Shown here in pieces: positions 42,603-55,319 of a DNA stretch of 64,000 nt (positions within the stretch are counted from its first letter, which is position 1; every line of letters starts with the position of its first letter). The notes below the pieces were generated by a model, which was given only the letters and a program-made list of their open reading frames with translations, made no database searches and had not been told where the DNA came from. Source of the DNA: Clavelina lepadiformis (taxonomy: Eukaryota > Chordata > Ascidiacea > Aplousobranchia > Clavelinidae); contig NC_135242.1 in assembly GCF_947623445.1 (NCBI RefSeq), positions 1,860,001 through 1,924,000 of the forward strand. Reading direction: 5' to 3'. Both the position numbers and the translations under genes were made by a program.

Positions 42603-43489
42603 GGTTTGATTGTGATACAATAAAACTGTTATAAAACTATACAAATAATGGCTGAAAATGTGAAAAGTAAAAAGTTTTAATAAAAAGTAACATATTAATT
42701 TGAATAATAATATTTCAAAACCAAAAAATTGAATTGAAATATTAAAAGTACAAATGCGAGAGGAGGAATACATATACAATAGTTATGTAATAATAATATA
42801 ATATATATATAATATATTATAGCAATTTAATAGTACGAATATAAGAGGAGGAAATTTGTTTAACTTGTCAAAGATGTCAAAACCAAAAAATTGAATTGAA
42901 AAAAGTAAAAATGCTTGCAGTGACAGTTGGAAATATGTATGATGTGTATAAAGAGGAACACAAATAACAGGAAATAACCATTTGAATCCCTACACATGTT
43001 GACAGTAATCTATTTCAAAGTCATTTTTTCAAATGTAATTCAGTCAATTACAAAAAAACGTTTTTGCTTAACTCTTGACAGCAATTGTTTCTTAATTAAA
43101 TAAAACACTTGACCAATACTTTCTCCACATATAAACATTAATTGTAAAATTAACATTGCACCTACGAGGCCCAGAAAATTGTGAACCAGGTCAGGTATCA
43201 TAAACTTCATAGTTTATCTTAAACGTTTATCAAAAAACATCAAAATATGAGATATGAGGACACCAACTCTATACTTATAAATATCCAACAAATAAATATA
43301 TGAAAACACTCCAACATAATTTTAGCAATTTTTTAATTAAGTAGTTTTCCTCCACAATGAAATTGGGACACAAAAGTCAAAAAACTTCATGTGTCTTACA
43401 AAGGTCCAGAAAAACAAAACTGACCGAAGGAATAATCATCAGGCAATATTACATACTGAATGCAAATAGCCTACCAAACAATTATACAG

Positions 43490-43610
43490 TCTGTGGCTGA
43501 GCAGTGAGCTCTGGATTCACAATAATGCGGTCCTAAGTTCAGTGTTCCGCACCCAGTGGTGCTACCATTGAAATAGCCTTGGGCAAGGCATTAACAACAC
43601 CTGCTCTTGT
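43490..43610 (+). mobile_element. tRNA-derived SINE head, copy B
   Basis: Same A-box-like and B-box-like motifs as 4212-4330 with only a few substitutions. Confidence 0.5.
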
Positions 43611-43937
43611 TCTTGTTCAGGCTAGCTTAAATTTATTAGAAAATTACTAGAAAGTCAACAAAAGACTTTTCTCAGTCCGAGGATAAAGAGTTTTATACAA
43701 AACCAACCCAATAAAATAAACAATATCAAAACTGAGGAAGAGAAAAGACAACAAACCTACCACAGAGTTATAGGATCAGGAAAAATGGCTCACACATGTC
43801 TTTTAAGAGACAAATTTAAGCTGAAAGACTCTTCATAATATTCACATTTGTATGGCCATGCTTTAGTGCGAACCGTCATATGCTTTGACAAATAACCTTT
43901 TAACTTCAATGACTTTTGACAAAAAGAACATTCATAA

Positions 43938-44095
43938 TGTTTTTATAACTTATAGTTCAGCATTGTCCTTGTTGTTTATACTTCATTCATTGCTGCTTTT
44001 CTACATTATTACTATAATTTATATGTGATTGTTAAGCGCCAAACAACTCCTCTTACCGGAAAAGGTGCTATATAAATGTTGTTATTGTTCTTATT
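43938..44095 (+). mobile_element. CR1/L2-like retroposon 3' tail, copy B
   Basis: GGTGCTATATAAATGTTGTT end abutting the finger array at 44091, as in copy A. It again supplies the gene's stop. Confidence 0.55.
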
Positions 44096-45173
44096 CATTA
44101 TAATGGTGCCTTTCAGTGTGGATAGCCATGTGATGTTGCAAAGAAGATTTCTGGGTAAATGACTTTTGACACTCCTGGCATTGATAAGGTCGCTCTCCAG
44201 TATGAATATTCATATGATTTTGCAAATTGCACTTAATGGTAAATGACTTGTGACACACCTCACATCGATAAGGTCGCTCTCCAGTGTGGACTCTCATATG
44301 AGTTAAGAAATTGCTTTTACGGGCAAATGACTTGTGACAAACCTCGCATAGATAAAGTTGCTCTCCATTGTGAATACTCATATGAGTTTGCAAATTGCTG
44401 TGACAGGCAAATGACTTGTGACAAACCTCGCATTGATAAGGTCGTTCTCCATTGTGCATTCTTATATGAGTTTGCAAACTGCTACTTTGGGTAAAAGATT
44501 TTTCACAAACTTTGCATTGATAAGGTCGCTCTCCAGTGTGTATTCTCATATGAGTTTGTAAACTGCTATTTTGGGAAAATGATTTGTAACAAACTTGGCA
44601 TTGATAAGGGCGCTCTCCAGTATGAGTTCTTATATGATATTTCAAGTGTGTTTTGTTGTTGAATGATTTATCGCAAAACTTGCAAGAAAATTGATTTAGT
44701 TTGTTATTTCCAACAACCAAATGTGCATCACCTTTAAAAGCAATGATTGCATCACTTGCTGCGGGTGCATCAAGAAAGATTTCCACAGAATCACTACATT
44801 CTCCATCTGAGTTTCTTTCAACACAGCTTTGGCGCTCAATAGTTTTAACTTTGGAATTTACTCCAATATTTGATGGAGGAGGAAATTTATTTAACATGGA
44901 TATACTTGGTTCATCAGTCTCAGTCTGTGAAACTTCATATTCTTCCAACAAAAAAGGTTCTTCTTCGATAGCTTCAACAATAGGAAGAATTGATGCCTTC
45001 TCAGAATATACTCCATCAATGTAAATACCAAAGTCAGATTTTACAACTGATGTTTGCGATGTTACTTCACTTGGAATTGCATTGTTCATGGTTTCAGCTT
45101 TCTTTGTTTCTGCAAGAATCTTTGAAACTCTATCTTCCATGTTTTTTTGCATTTGTGCAAATTCCATCTTCAT
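44091..45173 (-). CDS. C2H2 zinc-finger protein, 7 fingers, copy B
   Basis: 360 residues from the ATG at 45173: coil, a full acidic linker (IVEAIEEEPFLLEEYEVSQ, TDEPSISMLNKFPP), then seven fingers nearly identical to those at 4807-5733. Compared with copy A it keeps about 52 linker residues. Upstream it has lost 18 bases containing the family start codon, and it shares the in-frame TGA (counterpart of A 5761-5763), so translation can only begin at the internal methionine. Both copies would thus lack the first half of the N-terminal module. Confidence 0.78.
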   Translation of the reverse strand: MKMEFAQMQKNMEDRVSKILAETKKAETMNNAIPSEVTSQTSVVKSDFGIYIDGVYSEKASILPIVEAIEEEPFLLEEYEVSQTETDEPSISMLNKFPPPSNIGVNSKVKTIERQSCVERNSDGECSDSVEIFLDAPAASDAIIAFKGDAHLVVGNNKLNQFSCKFCDKSFNNKTHLKYHIRTHTGERPYQCQVCYKSFSQNSSLQTHMRIHTGERPYQCKVCEKSFTQSSSLQTHIRMHNGERPYQCEVCHKSFACHSNLQTHMSIHNGEQLYLCEVCHKSFARKSNFLTHMRVHTGERPYRCEVCHKSFTIKCNLQNHMNIHTGERPYQCQECQKSFTQKSSLQHHMAIHTERHHYNE

Positions 45174-45199
45174 ATCTTGTCGAATTAACTTAAATTCTT

Positions 45200-46040
45200 G
45201 TCAAATAAGATCATTCATAACTTTTAATGAAACATCAATTTGAATCGTGGTTTGATTGTTCTGAGAAACTTAAAATGTATTGGCTGAAAAAAACAAAAGC
45301 TAAAACATTTTAACAAAAAATTAACACAATAACACGTAACGACAATACGAGTAATAATATAAAACATTAAATCCGAAAAATTTAAAACAAAACAAAATTG
45401 TAACAAAACATTCTGCGGTGACAATTGATGGCATTTATCTGTTTCAAGTAAATGGTTGAAGTTGCCAGATTACCTATTGAAAATATCAATGGTATGCAAC
45501 CTAACATTGGTTTAATTTAAAGAAGTTCCATAAAGCAGTTTTACAGCATGTGCTAGCAGTATGCTAAGATTAGGCATTTAATATGTCAATGAACCAATAT
45601 TTTAACAAGCAAGCTCTTATATACAAGTGATCACAAGAGTTATGCTCATTTCTTAAAACCGAACACGTTCACATTTTTTTACACTTGCACTTGTTTACTT
45701 TGCACAGAAAAACGCTGCAATTATAGCAGCAAGAGGCTATACACCACAAGTATAGGCTAGGTCAGGAGCGTCCAACCTTTTTCCTTAATGGACTAACGGA
45801 GTCAAAGATAAAATAGTTAGGGAGTTCTAAAAAAAACTTGTAATGGAATGGGGATATATGGAAGCTGACAGCTTGACCGACTTCACTACAATCTTTGCTT
45901 GTTGAAATGTTTATTGCGGGTGATGACATATGAGTCTCATAAGGTCGTTGTCTGCTTTTCTCACCCACGTACTTATTTGTTTACCTTAACGGAATATTGT
46001 CTTACGATGACGACAACCAAGTTGTCTAACTTCTTCTTCT
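45200..46040. other. Intergenic, counterpart of 5827-6600
   Basis: No gene is recognised; single hAT-like end near 45765. Confidence 0.4.
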
Positions 46041-46049
46041 TTCGTATGA

Positions 46050-46440
46050 GGTAGGCTCAAGCATATTCAACTACCAATTGCAGCCATTTCTTCCCTTCTT
46101 CGTCAGAGGTCTTCAGGTCCTCTTGGCCTATGAGTGGGTGTAGGACACGACAGTCGAAGATGATGTGTTCTGCTGTTTGTGAATCTGCACCGCAAATGCA
46201 TGATGGTGATATAAATTACATGGGTTTCTTGCAGAAGGATGGCGGTGACTTTATGGGTACTCGCAAGGTGTTCCAAGATGTTGATTTTGGTTTTTGTGAG
46301 ACCTTTAACATTCAGCTGTTACAGTGTGACACTTTCCTGTTCGGCAGTTCAATCTACCTGCCCTAAGGAGGGCACATGCTTCGGGTCAGTATTAGGCTGC
46401 CGACACTTGACACTGAACTTCTTCAAATTGAACACAACAA
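46050..46440 (-). mobile_element. Internally deleted non-LTR retrotransposon relic, copy B
   Basis: Counterpart of 6612-7000. The RT-tail motif reads CGADSQTAEHIIFDC without the stop present in copy A. The endonuclease-start motif lies at about 46330-46220 and the polymerase is missing. Confidence 0.6.
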
Positions 46441-46449
46441 TGGTTACAC

Positions 46450-47570
46450 AGGAATGACAACTGTATAAACTGATAATATTAAAGCTTCTTTGAACGATTA
46501 CATTTAGACAAAACATTGAAACAACAACGGCATAAAGACATCCATGTTACAGCGATTATCTTAGTAGAAGAATGAATGAACAGCTGTGCATAGCTGACTC
46601 AATATAGGCAGGCACAACATCTATGTTACGACTAAAAACAGAAAACAGGAAGTAATCGATACGTAACGCTATGCTATGCTGATTTCCGTAAACATGTATA
46701 TTATGCTGTATTAGATCTGTATACTATAATATAATATCATCAGTTTCAATTATTTTTCCGTAGAACAATTCACTATTGCGTCAGCTAGTAACCTGTTTGT
46801 GCTGCCTTATGACATATCAGACCATTTAATCTTTTAAGCATCATGATACTGACTTACAAATGGAAATTAGTTCTACAACATGCAAAAATTTATCAAAATC
46901 GTTTAGAAAAAACAAAAATAGCTTTCACCACAAAGAGGGGGAGGACGCTCATATTTAATGAATGCCCAATGAAGAAGTAATTTTAAATTTTCAAATACAG
47001 TTTTAAGTCAATCACAGGTGGAGTTATGACAAATTATGTTATGACTCCGTTGCGTGTGCTATCTCTGATTGTTTCTTTAAGTCAGCACAACCTTCATAAA
47101 GTCTAAATTGTTATATTTTCCAAAATATGGTTGTAGTCAGATCAGACACAATTTTATATCCATATTTAATCCTAATAGAGCTATCGCTTGAATTGAGTTA
47201 TGAAAAAGCGAGAAGGAAAAAGAAAGCGGTTTGAACCAAGCCTAAGTTTTTATATCACTATATGAGCCAATCACTGAAAGACATTTCACTTACAGCATGC
47301 TACGTATAGATCGCATTTTAACAATAATAACCAAAATGTAACATACTCTACGTCACTGAAGTTCTTCACCACAAGTACCATCTAACTTCATACACTCTAA
47401 ATTTATGACGCTACTAAAAACACTCAAATACTGATAAAATATCTCGGTTTTAATGTTTGAGCAACATGATTAAACAAGGATAATAGAGCTTTCTAAATAT
47501 TACATTTCATCTAACTGGAGAACACACAATCGCTTATTAAAATGCTAATTATATAACTCATTACAACTCA
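46450..47570. other. Intergenic, counterpart of 7030-8149
   Basis: Nothing supportable. Differs from copy A by short indels such as AAAGAGGGGG at about 46932. Confidence 0.45.
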
Positions 47571-47743
47571 CTATTACAATCCCCATAGTGGATATCCATG
47601 TGACCTTGCAAAGAAAATTTTTTTGTAAATGAATTTTGACAATCCTAGCATTGCAAAGGTCGCACTCCAGTATGAATTTTCATATTATTTTGCAAATTTC
47701 TCTTAATGGTAAATGACTTGTGACAAATCTCACATTGATAAGG

Positions 47744-49042
47744 TCACTCTCCAGTATGGATTCTCATATGAGTTTTCAAATGGATGCTTTGGGTAAATGA
47801 CTTTTGGCAAACTTGGCATTGATAAGGTCGTTCTCCCGTGTGTATTCTCATGTGAGTTTTTAAACTGCTACTTCGGGTAAAAGACTTTTGACAAACTTGG
47901 CATTGATAAGGGTGCTCTCCAGTGTGAATATTCATATGAGTTTGCAAACTGTTGTTCCAGGCAAATGACTTGTGACAAACCTCGCATTGATAAGGTTTCT
48001 CTCCAGAGTGGATTCTCATGTGATTTTTCAAATGGATGCTTTGGGTAAATAACTTTTGACAAACTAAGCATTGATATGGTCGCTTTCCTGTATGAATATT
48101 CATATGAGTTTGCAAAGAGCTCTTACAAACATATGACTTGGGACAAACCTGGCATTCATAAGGTCTCTCTCCATTGTGGATTCTGATATGATTTTGCAAA
48201 CTGCTACTTTGGGTAAAGGATTTTTGACAAAGTTCACATTGATAACGTCGCTCTCCAGTGTGGGTTCTCATATGAATATGTAGATTGCTATTTCTAGTAT
48301 ATGATTTGTGACACATTTTGCATTGATAAGGACGCTCTCCATTGTGGATTCTCATGTGAATATGCAAACTGCTATTTAGGGTAAAAGACTTTTCACAAAC
48401 ATCACATTGATAAGGTCGCTCTCCAGTGTGGGTTCTAATATGATATTTCAATTGCGATTTTTGTTTGAATGATTTATCACAAAATTTGCAAGAAAAATGC
48501 TTTTCTTTGTTATTTCCAACAAAAATCTGAGCATTGACATTGCAAGCATCAATTCCATCACTTGCTGCAGGTTTATCAAGAAACATTTCCAAAAAATTGC
48601 TGCATTCTTCATCTGAATTTCTTTCAACACAGCTTTGTGCCGCAACAGTTTTAACTGTGGCATTTACTCCGATATCTGATTGAGTAGGAAATTTATTTAA
48701 CATGGTTATATTTGGGTCATCAATCTCAGTCTGTGAAATCTCATATTCTTCCAACAGCAAAGGTTCTTCTTTGATAGCTTCAACAAGAGGAAAGACTAGT
48801 GCCCTCTCAGAATAAACTTTCTCAATACAACTGCCGATATCAGATTCTACATGTAATGGTTGTGATATTTCTTCAATTGGAATCGCATTGTTCATGGTTT
48901 CAGTTTTTTTTGTTTCTGCAAGAAGCGTTGAAACCATATCTTCCATTTTTTCTTGCATTTGTGCGAATTCCATTTTCATTTCTTGTCGCAATGATTTAAA
49001 CTCTTGTAAAATAAGTTCAATTATGCCTTGATGACACTCCAT
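47744..49042 (-). CDS. C2H2 zinc-finger protein, 9 fingers, intact copy B
   Basis: From the ATG at 49042 (MECHQGIIELILQEF) the frame gives 432 residues: N-terminal module, coil, acidic linker with AIKEEPLLLEEYE, nine C2H2 fingers. The frame is open for 60 codons further upstream, but 49042 is chosen because every relative starts MECH/MDCH there. The CGA codon that is TGA in copy A is intact, so this is the copy able to make the full protein. It ends in the same TGA in a TGERP linker as copy A, with decayed fingers down to about 47600. Confidence 0.88.
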   Translation of the reverse strand: MECHQGIIELILQEFKSLRQEMKMEFAQMQEKMEDMVSTLLAETKKTETMNNAIPIEEISQPLHVESDIGSCIEKVYSERALVFPLVEAIKEEPLLLEEYEISQTEIDDPNITMLNKFPTQSDIGVNATVKTVAAQSCVERNSDEECSNFLEMFLDKPAASDGIDACNVNAQIFVGNNKEKHFSCKFCDKSFKQKSQLKYHIRTHTGERPYQCDVCEKSFTLNSSLHIHMRIHNGERPYQCKMCHKSYTRNSNLHIHMRTHTGERRYQCELCQKSFTQSSSLQNHIRIHNGERPYECQVCPKSYVCKSSLQTHMNIHTGKRPYQCLVCQKLFTQSIHLKNHMRIHSGEKPYQCEVCHKSFAWNNSLQTHMNIHTGEHPYQCQVCQKSFTRSSSLKTHMRIHTGERPYQCQVCQKSFTQSIHLKTHMRIHTGE

Positions 49043-49049
49043 GGTTTGA

Positions 49050-50190
49050 TTGTTCTGAGATACTTCAAATGTATTTGCTGAAAATACTAAAAAAAAGCTA
49101 AAACATTTAAAAAAAAACGAACACAATAATATGTAACCTACAATATGAATAATAACATAAAAAATTAACTTCGAAAAATTTAAAACAAACCAAAATTGTA
49201 AAAAACGTTTCTGCTGTGACAATTGGTGGCATTTATGTGTTTTATGTAAATGGTTGAAATTGCGAGATTACATATGGAAAATATCAATGGTGTACAACCT
49301 AACATTGGTTTAATTTAAAGAAGTTCCATAAAGCAGTTTTGCAGCATGTGCTAGCAGTATACCAACATTAGGCATTTAATATGTCAATAAACCAATATTT
49401 TAAAAAGCAAGCTATTTTCTGCAAGTGATCACACGAATTATGCTCATTTGTCAAAATCGAACACTTTAACATTTTTTTCTCTTACACTTGTTTACTTTGC
49501 ACAGAAAAACGCTGCCATCACAGCAGTAAGACGCTATACACCACAAGTATAGGCTAGATCAGGAGTGTCCAACCTTTTTCCTTAATGGGTCAAATAGAAC
49601 CAACAAAAACAGATGATAGATTCTCAGACAAATTTTATATATATGCAATAGTATAAGTATAGGCTATATTGTAGAGGATGTTGTCGCTGCCCAAGACAAA
49701 ACAGATTTAAGACAGCTTTGTAGGCTTATGATAAAGAAAAAATAATAAAATTAAATAATTTTAAAATATAGACGTTAAATATTATTTTTATAAATGTTAT
49801 GTGTTAATATTATGAGAAACATAAATAGCTGATGTCTATGTTAACATGGTAAAACAATAACAAAAGATGATATTTAATGATAGATGTATGTCCAATTAAC
49901 TTTGCACACATCTTGGAAAGTTTGCTAAGTGAGCAGGCCTCTTAGATAAAATTTAATTGCATGTCAGCTAACTTTTCAATGCGGATTTTAACCATAAGCA
50001 TCAATGCTAGGGTGCATTTCGTGTAGTGAAAGCGTCCCTTTTAAGATACCTTGAAGGTCAGTTTGCCATACATTATAACTGCACCAAAGACGTTATGCTA
50101 ACTTCAATCTTTATAAAAGGAGACACTGTGATCTTTTTCGTCTAAATAACAGTAAATCAAAAAAGCAAAGTGAATACAGACTTGCCATGG
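49050..50190. other. Intergenic, counterpart of 9600-11420
   Basis: Shows the empty site (single GTATAAG near 49650) of the hAT element present in copy A at 10204-10875. No gene is seen. Confidence 0.5.
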
Positions 50191-50201
50191 TTGCCCTAAA
50201 G

Positions 50202-50551
50202 CGGTGCTTCTCAACCTTTTTTTTGCGGCGACCCAAATATTGAACGTAAATTAATAGCGATGCTGAGGCGACCCATTTTCTCTATCCAAAAATTGGGTAT
50301 TTACAAAAATTTAGCCTTGAATGGAATGTAGCTAATCTAAAGTCTCGCAGCAAATAATTATCAAGATGTTTCTTCACTTGTGTTTCCGCAACAATGCACT
50401 ATGACGTCAACAAACAGTCAATATGCAACGAATAGAGTAAGGTATTCAGTTATCGAACGGCTTTGTGGACTAGTTTAACTGGCGACGGCGACCCAAACCA
50501 AGCAAATGACGACCCACTTTTGGGTCGTGACCCAGGGGTTGAGAAGCACTG
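50202..50551. mobile_element. hAT-like MITE, copy B (longer form)
   Basis: Same insertion as 11428-11687, flanked by CCCTAAAG (50194-50201 and 50552-50559). The left end reads CGGTGCTTCTCAACC (one change). About 90 internal bases missing from copy A are kept here. Confidence 0.85.
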
Positions 50552-51102
50552 CCCTAAAGCATCATATGGCTTCGTGACATGCCGAGTTGATGCCACCTCA
50601 TTAACTGACATCAATGACTTTATTCTCTGATACAGTAAATTTCCACTCTGAGAAAAGACCAGTGCATGGCAAGATGTGTGCATGTTTTTGCACAAAATGA
50701 CTGGGACAGAACTTCTGAAAAAAACTCAATTTTTAGGTCATAAAGAGATTGACTCAATCAATTGCTTAGTAATTTCACAACTAAATGCCCATAATTTTGC
50801 ACTTCTAATGATTGTAAGTAAGGTGGCCGCGAACCTTTGGGCATTTCTGTAGAATAAACAATAGACTTTGTATGCGCAATGAATTTTAATTCCACACGCA
50901 CTTAGTACCCTGGACTTTGCAGTCTCAATCTGCAATGCCAATTCGACTCCATTTATAAACTGAAATTGAGAGTCCATCAAACTATTTTTCAAAAAAAAAA
51001 CTTAGCCATAAAATAACAAGGGTTTCGACTTTGTAGTGCCAACAGCCAGACCTCTCAATCACTGCAATTGGGCTTGTATCATACCTGGCTTCTTGTTTAC
51101 CT

Positions 51103-51620
51103 TGTGACGATTACGTCACGAGTCACGAGTTGTTTTCGAGATGTTTGGAATTTAATTTGGGATTTTATAATTCAGTTGTTTACCAGACTTGAGTTTTCCT
51201 TAATGACGTCGGATAATTTCCTCGCTTGAACTGATTTGCCTCATATATATATCGATGCAATGTTTACAATCCTTCCTTTTTACGTGATCGATTTCACTGG
51301 TTACTACAGCGCTATGTAACATTCAGTAAGCTTTGCCCGAAGGAGAAAACCTTTGTGTTATAATAAACAAAATGGGAACTTTATAATTTAGTAATTTGTA
51401 TAGACAGAATCAAGCAACTAACAGCATAGTCACGCAAATTTGAGAAATGAGAACTCATCCATCGAAGCAAAAGTAAAACAAGTTATTAACGATCAATCGT
51501 CCTCGCTCACATTCTAACAATTACCGCCAGCATATGCGGTCTTTATGACAGATGAGTTTCTTGTGTAATAGACTAATAGTTCACACAAGTAGTACACAAA
51601 CGAACTATTTCTTTGTCGTA
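51103..51620. mobile_element. Solo-LTR-like insertion (copy B only)
   Basis: Absent from copy A at about 12240. It starts TGTGACGATTACGTCACGAG and is flanked by ACCT (51099-51102 and 51621-51624). It contains a CATATATATATC TATA-like segment and an AATAAAC hexamer. Older relatives lie at 16780-17210 and 54245-54700. The right end lacks the usual CA, so the solo-LTR call is an inference. Confidence 0.6.
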
Positions 51621-52518
51621 ACCTGTGCGCCCTATGTTGAGCAGTGTCGAACAAAACGGTAATTACCCTTTTGTGCGACAAAAGTTAAGATTTGAAGCAT
51701 AGATATCTTATTTATAAGACACAAGACATCTATGATTTGATGATGGAAAAGCATAGATATCTTACATGTAATAACTAGATATCCAACTCTTGCTGAATAG
51801 TGAAGCTAATTTGCGATGAAAAATCCAAAAGCGTTGGTTGAGAGCGAGACAAAGGCTTTAAGCCAATAGTAAATTGAATTAGTTTTGTATTGCCCTAATT
51901 CTATGGAAGTTTTTCGAAAGGCCGAGGTGTTTGTACCGCACTATCACTGACTGTTTTTGTAAATATTGATATTTTAGCGGTATCGATGAATAAGCTTGCC
52001 TAAGGTAATTGCCTACCGCCTACCGGTATCGTATAGCATAAGGCAAGGGGGTAACCCTTCATTCAAGTAAGAATTGTTGTTATTTATAAGATATCTATGA
52101 GAAGACCGCGTAGCTTTTAGATTATTTTATTATACCAAAGACACAAATTACACGTTTTTCTCACTTTTCAATAACTCGTTTATACGTTCAATGTAAAGAG
52201 ATAATCTAAAGTTAACCTCTTAGACTGTAAGTTAACCTTTATTTTTATTGCTTTTTTGCTATTGAATACTGGGCGGTAACACATACAGATAAAGAAAATT
52301 ACGGCATTTGAGACGTTGTGGTATTTATTACTATTTTTAGGGTACCACAACGCGTTCAAACATGTTTTTGTCTTCCGAGTTTGTCTAATAAACGACTGAT
52401 AAGCAACGCAAACTGTGAAAAACGGACATATTAACTTTTTTGTCAAAGAAATATATGCGACTCGTTTTCCGTTTTCGATACACATGTGGCGCTACAGTGG
52501 TGTTAACTACCCTGGTCA

Positions 52519-52775
52519 CTAGATAGCGGCAGGACACCGCGTTTGCCCATAGAACGGTTTTTTTCTCGTCATTTCTTTTTACTTGTTCATTCCCATTCAT
52601 TTTTTTCCTGTTCGTTATTCGAGTCAGTCGTCGTTTAGACAAAGAGGTGTACATACGCGACTGATTCAAAATGCAAATAGGAAAGAAATGAGGAAATGAA
52701 TAAATGAAAGGGAATCACGAGAAAAAATACACTAATTATTTTTGTAAATCAACGCGGTGACCTGCCGCTATCTAG
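52519..52775. mobile_element. Short inverted-repeat (MITE-like) element, copy B
   Basis: Counterpart of 13543-13798 with the same CTAGATAGCGGCAGG arms. Confidence 0.5.
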
Positions 52776-52969
52776 CGTCATGGACGGTTTAAGATTATTT
52801 TGGACCTGGGGCTATATGGTAGTTAGAAGCTTAAAATTCATTCCGTTCATTGTACCAACCACAATTAAAATGTAAAAGCGAAAGTCATACGCGAAGTATT
52901 TATTTATTAAACACACATTCAGATGACATGTCTTCTGGTTTTGGTCAAAGAAACTCTGTTAATAGCATC

Positions 52970-54215
52970 ATCGGCGTTTATTTTTAATACACGAACGCAA
53001 TTGATTTTTTACTTTTTTAAGCACTGAAATAGAGCGTTCGCCTAACGTTTAGTCCCTAAACAATTGGAAATCGTGAGATAAATTAAGATATGGAAATTTC
53101 TTTACTGCGTTCACTGAAAGTGTTCACTGTTTTAATAGTGCAGCAAAAATGAATCAATTCATCAGGCAGTGATTCTTCTACATCATCTGGATAATTGTGA
53201 AGAAATGTTTTAGCACTCTCTTCAATTTGCACTTAGAATTGGTGTTTAATTCTGCCAGAAACGAAAATCTTCTTTGAAGACGATCGAATGCTGCAATTTG
53301 GAACTTCATAGACAAATCAATTTGGTCAATTATCGGTATATGTGAGTCTACTCTGAATCTGCTCTATGGATCAATTAATGTTTTTTTTTTCAGTCCCACC
53401 TTCGACATCCAATCGTACTTTTCTTCGCTTCTTTTGTGAAATTTATTCAGTATAATAATGAAAATTACTCAGTATACTCTACCCCTTTCTTCAAAATCTT
53501 GAAATTGGGATCTTCATGTTTGAATAACATCATGTAGGCTAGACCGTGAAGCAAATTCGTTGCCTTATTCAGAGTAATTTTGCTGTCCTGGAGCGCCAAG
53601 GTGTCCTAGTTTTATGAAAACGTTCCATCATGTGCGTCCATAACTTGAGTAAAATACGGCTTTCAACGTTTTCCATTGATAGGAGAAACCCCTTGGCTGT
53701 TTCTTTAGTCTGTGATTGTTTGTCATTGCCTTCAGACAGTGCTTTCAAGACTTGAAGAACCACTTGGTAACTTTTCTTAGCGCATGTATAGCATCATATC
53801 GCGCCTCCCAACGTGTGTCAGACTAAAGCTTAGTTGTTGGCAATTGAAAAGATTTCATTACGTCAATAAGGATATTTCACCTGTGTGTTGAAGATGAACA
53901 GAACAAAGAAAAGTTTGAACAAAGAGAGTGCCGCTTGACAAGACTCAGCAGCACATTTTCCCACAAGATTCAATGAATGTGCTGCACAAGGAACGTATTC
54001 TGCAAGCTGGTTGTGTGCTTTTATTATAGCTTGTAATTGTATACCTCTATATTTTCCGCCCATATTAGAAGCGTTGTCATAAGATTGCCTTCTGAGATCT
54101 TTCAAGCTGATTTCCCTGTTTTCTAAAAACTTTAAAAGAACATCAGCCAATCGATGACCAGTGTGCTCACGGATGGGCAGAAATTTGACAAATTGTTCTA
54201 AAGTAGACTAAGTCC
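52970..54215 (-). pseudogene. hAT transposase pseudogene (ZMYM1/DUF4371-like), uninterrupted order
   Basis: Reading leftward: FVKFLPI-like start, SYDNASNMGGKYRGIQ, CAAHSLNLVGKCAAESC (54150-53863), then SEGNDKQSQTKETAKGFLLS (about 53740-53600), then the ERSISVLKKVKNQLR dimerisation motif near 53030. The order is that of a normal transposase but stops and shifts break it. This copy shows the state before the foldback insertion seen at 14866. Confidence 0.72.
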
Positions 54216-54244
54216 ACTAACAACTAACTAACAAAAACAAGTTT

Positions 54245-54700
54245 GAGCTTGTTTTGGTACCTTTGTGATGGTTACGTCAGGACTCATGGTTGTTTTGTAA
54301 ATGCTGAAATTTTGTTTTGGGATCTTGCAATTCAATTGTTGACCGGACTTGAATTCTCTTTAATGACGTTCAGATAAATTACCTCGCTTGAACTGGTGTG
54401 CCATATACATACCAATGTAATGGTTGTAATTTTTCCTTTTACCCTTTATTCTTTTACGTTTACTCTTTCATTTGTTACGACTGCGCAATGTAACATGCAG
54501 TAAATTTTTCCGAAAGGTGAAAACCTTTGTGTCTGATATTAAATACAATAGGAACTTTATCATCTAGTAATATGCATAGACAGAATTTAAGCAACTAACA
54601 GCATAGTCACGCCGTTTGAGAACTGAGAACTCATATCATCGAAGAGAAGTAAAACAATACATCAAATCAATCATTCTCGTTATTATTTTCCATAAATTGC
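54245..54700. repeat. Dispersed LTR-like repeat, copy B of 16780-17210
   Basis: Same sequence with few changes; older member of the 51103-51620 family. Confidence 0.55.
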
Positions 54701-55319
54701 TGCCCTGATAAGTTCGAAATTGCTAAGTTAGTTGAATATTGAGCAAGAAAGAATGTTACCAGCTATTTATGAAATTTTGATGACCAACTATCAATAGCAA
54801 GATTAGCCAACTACGAACGCTAGTGAACGAGAAAATTTTCAGGAAATTCTATCTTCAATATAACCAACAAGACCATTTCGAGAACAACAGAACTAATGCC
54901 GTTGATACCTAGTTGATGTGATGAAGTGTTGATCGCCTAACCCTAACCAATGTGTTATACATCTCCAAGAGCATGAGCAAACTTTTGTAGGCTATATATC
55001 TTTTACGCATCAAGACAAAGTCCATTGGACATCGCAACAAGCTGCTTCTTACTAACGCGAACAAGGCTTGCTACAGCCCCGGAAAGACACACGCAGACGG
55101 GATCGTTCATTTTCTAACCTTCGACACACAAGTGAATGCGACACTTCTGTAAGCTTATGTCGCATGTTTTGTATATCAAGTGAAATGGTGTATCGATATT
55201 TGTTATATTTGCCGAGCTTTTGACGATGATGTCACCAACAAAAAACAGCAGGCTGTAATTGATGACGTCACTAGAAAATTTTAACAAGTGCTTGGTTAGA
55301 ACAATGCCTTTATAATAAT

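Noticed and set aside
49043..49222. Upstream start of the 9-finger gene at 49222 (adds 60 residues)
   Set aside because: The added sequence is hydrophobic and AT-driven, and all relatives start at the MECH/MDCH methionine, here 49042.
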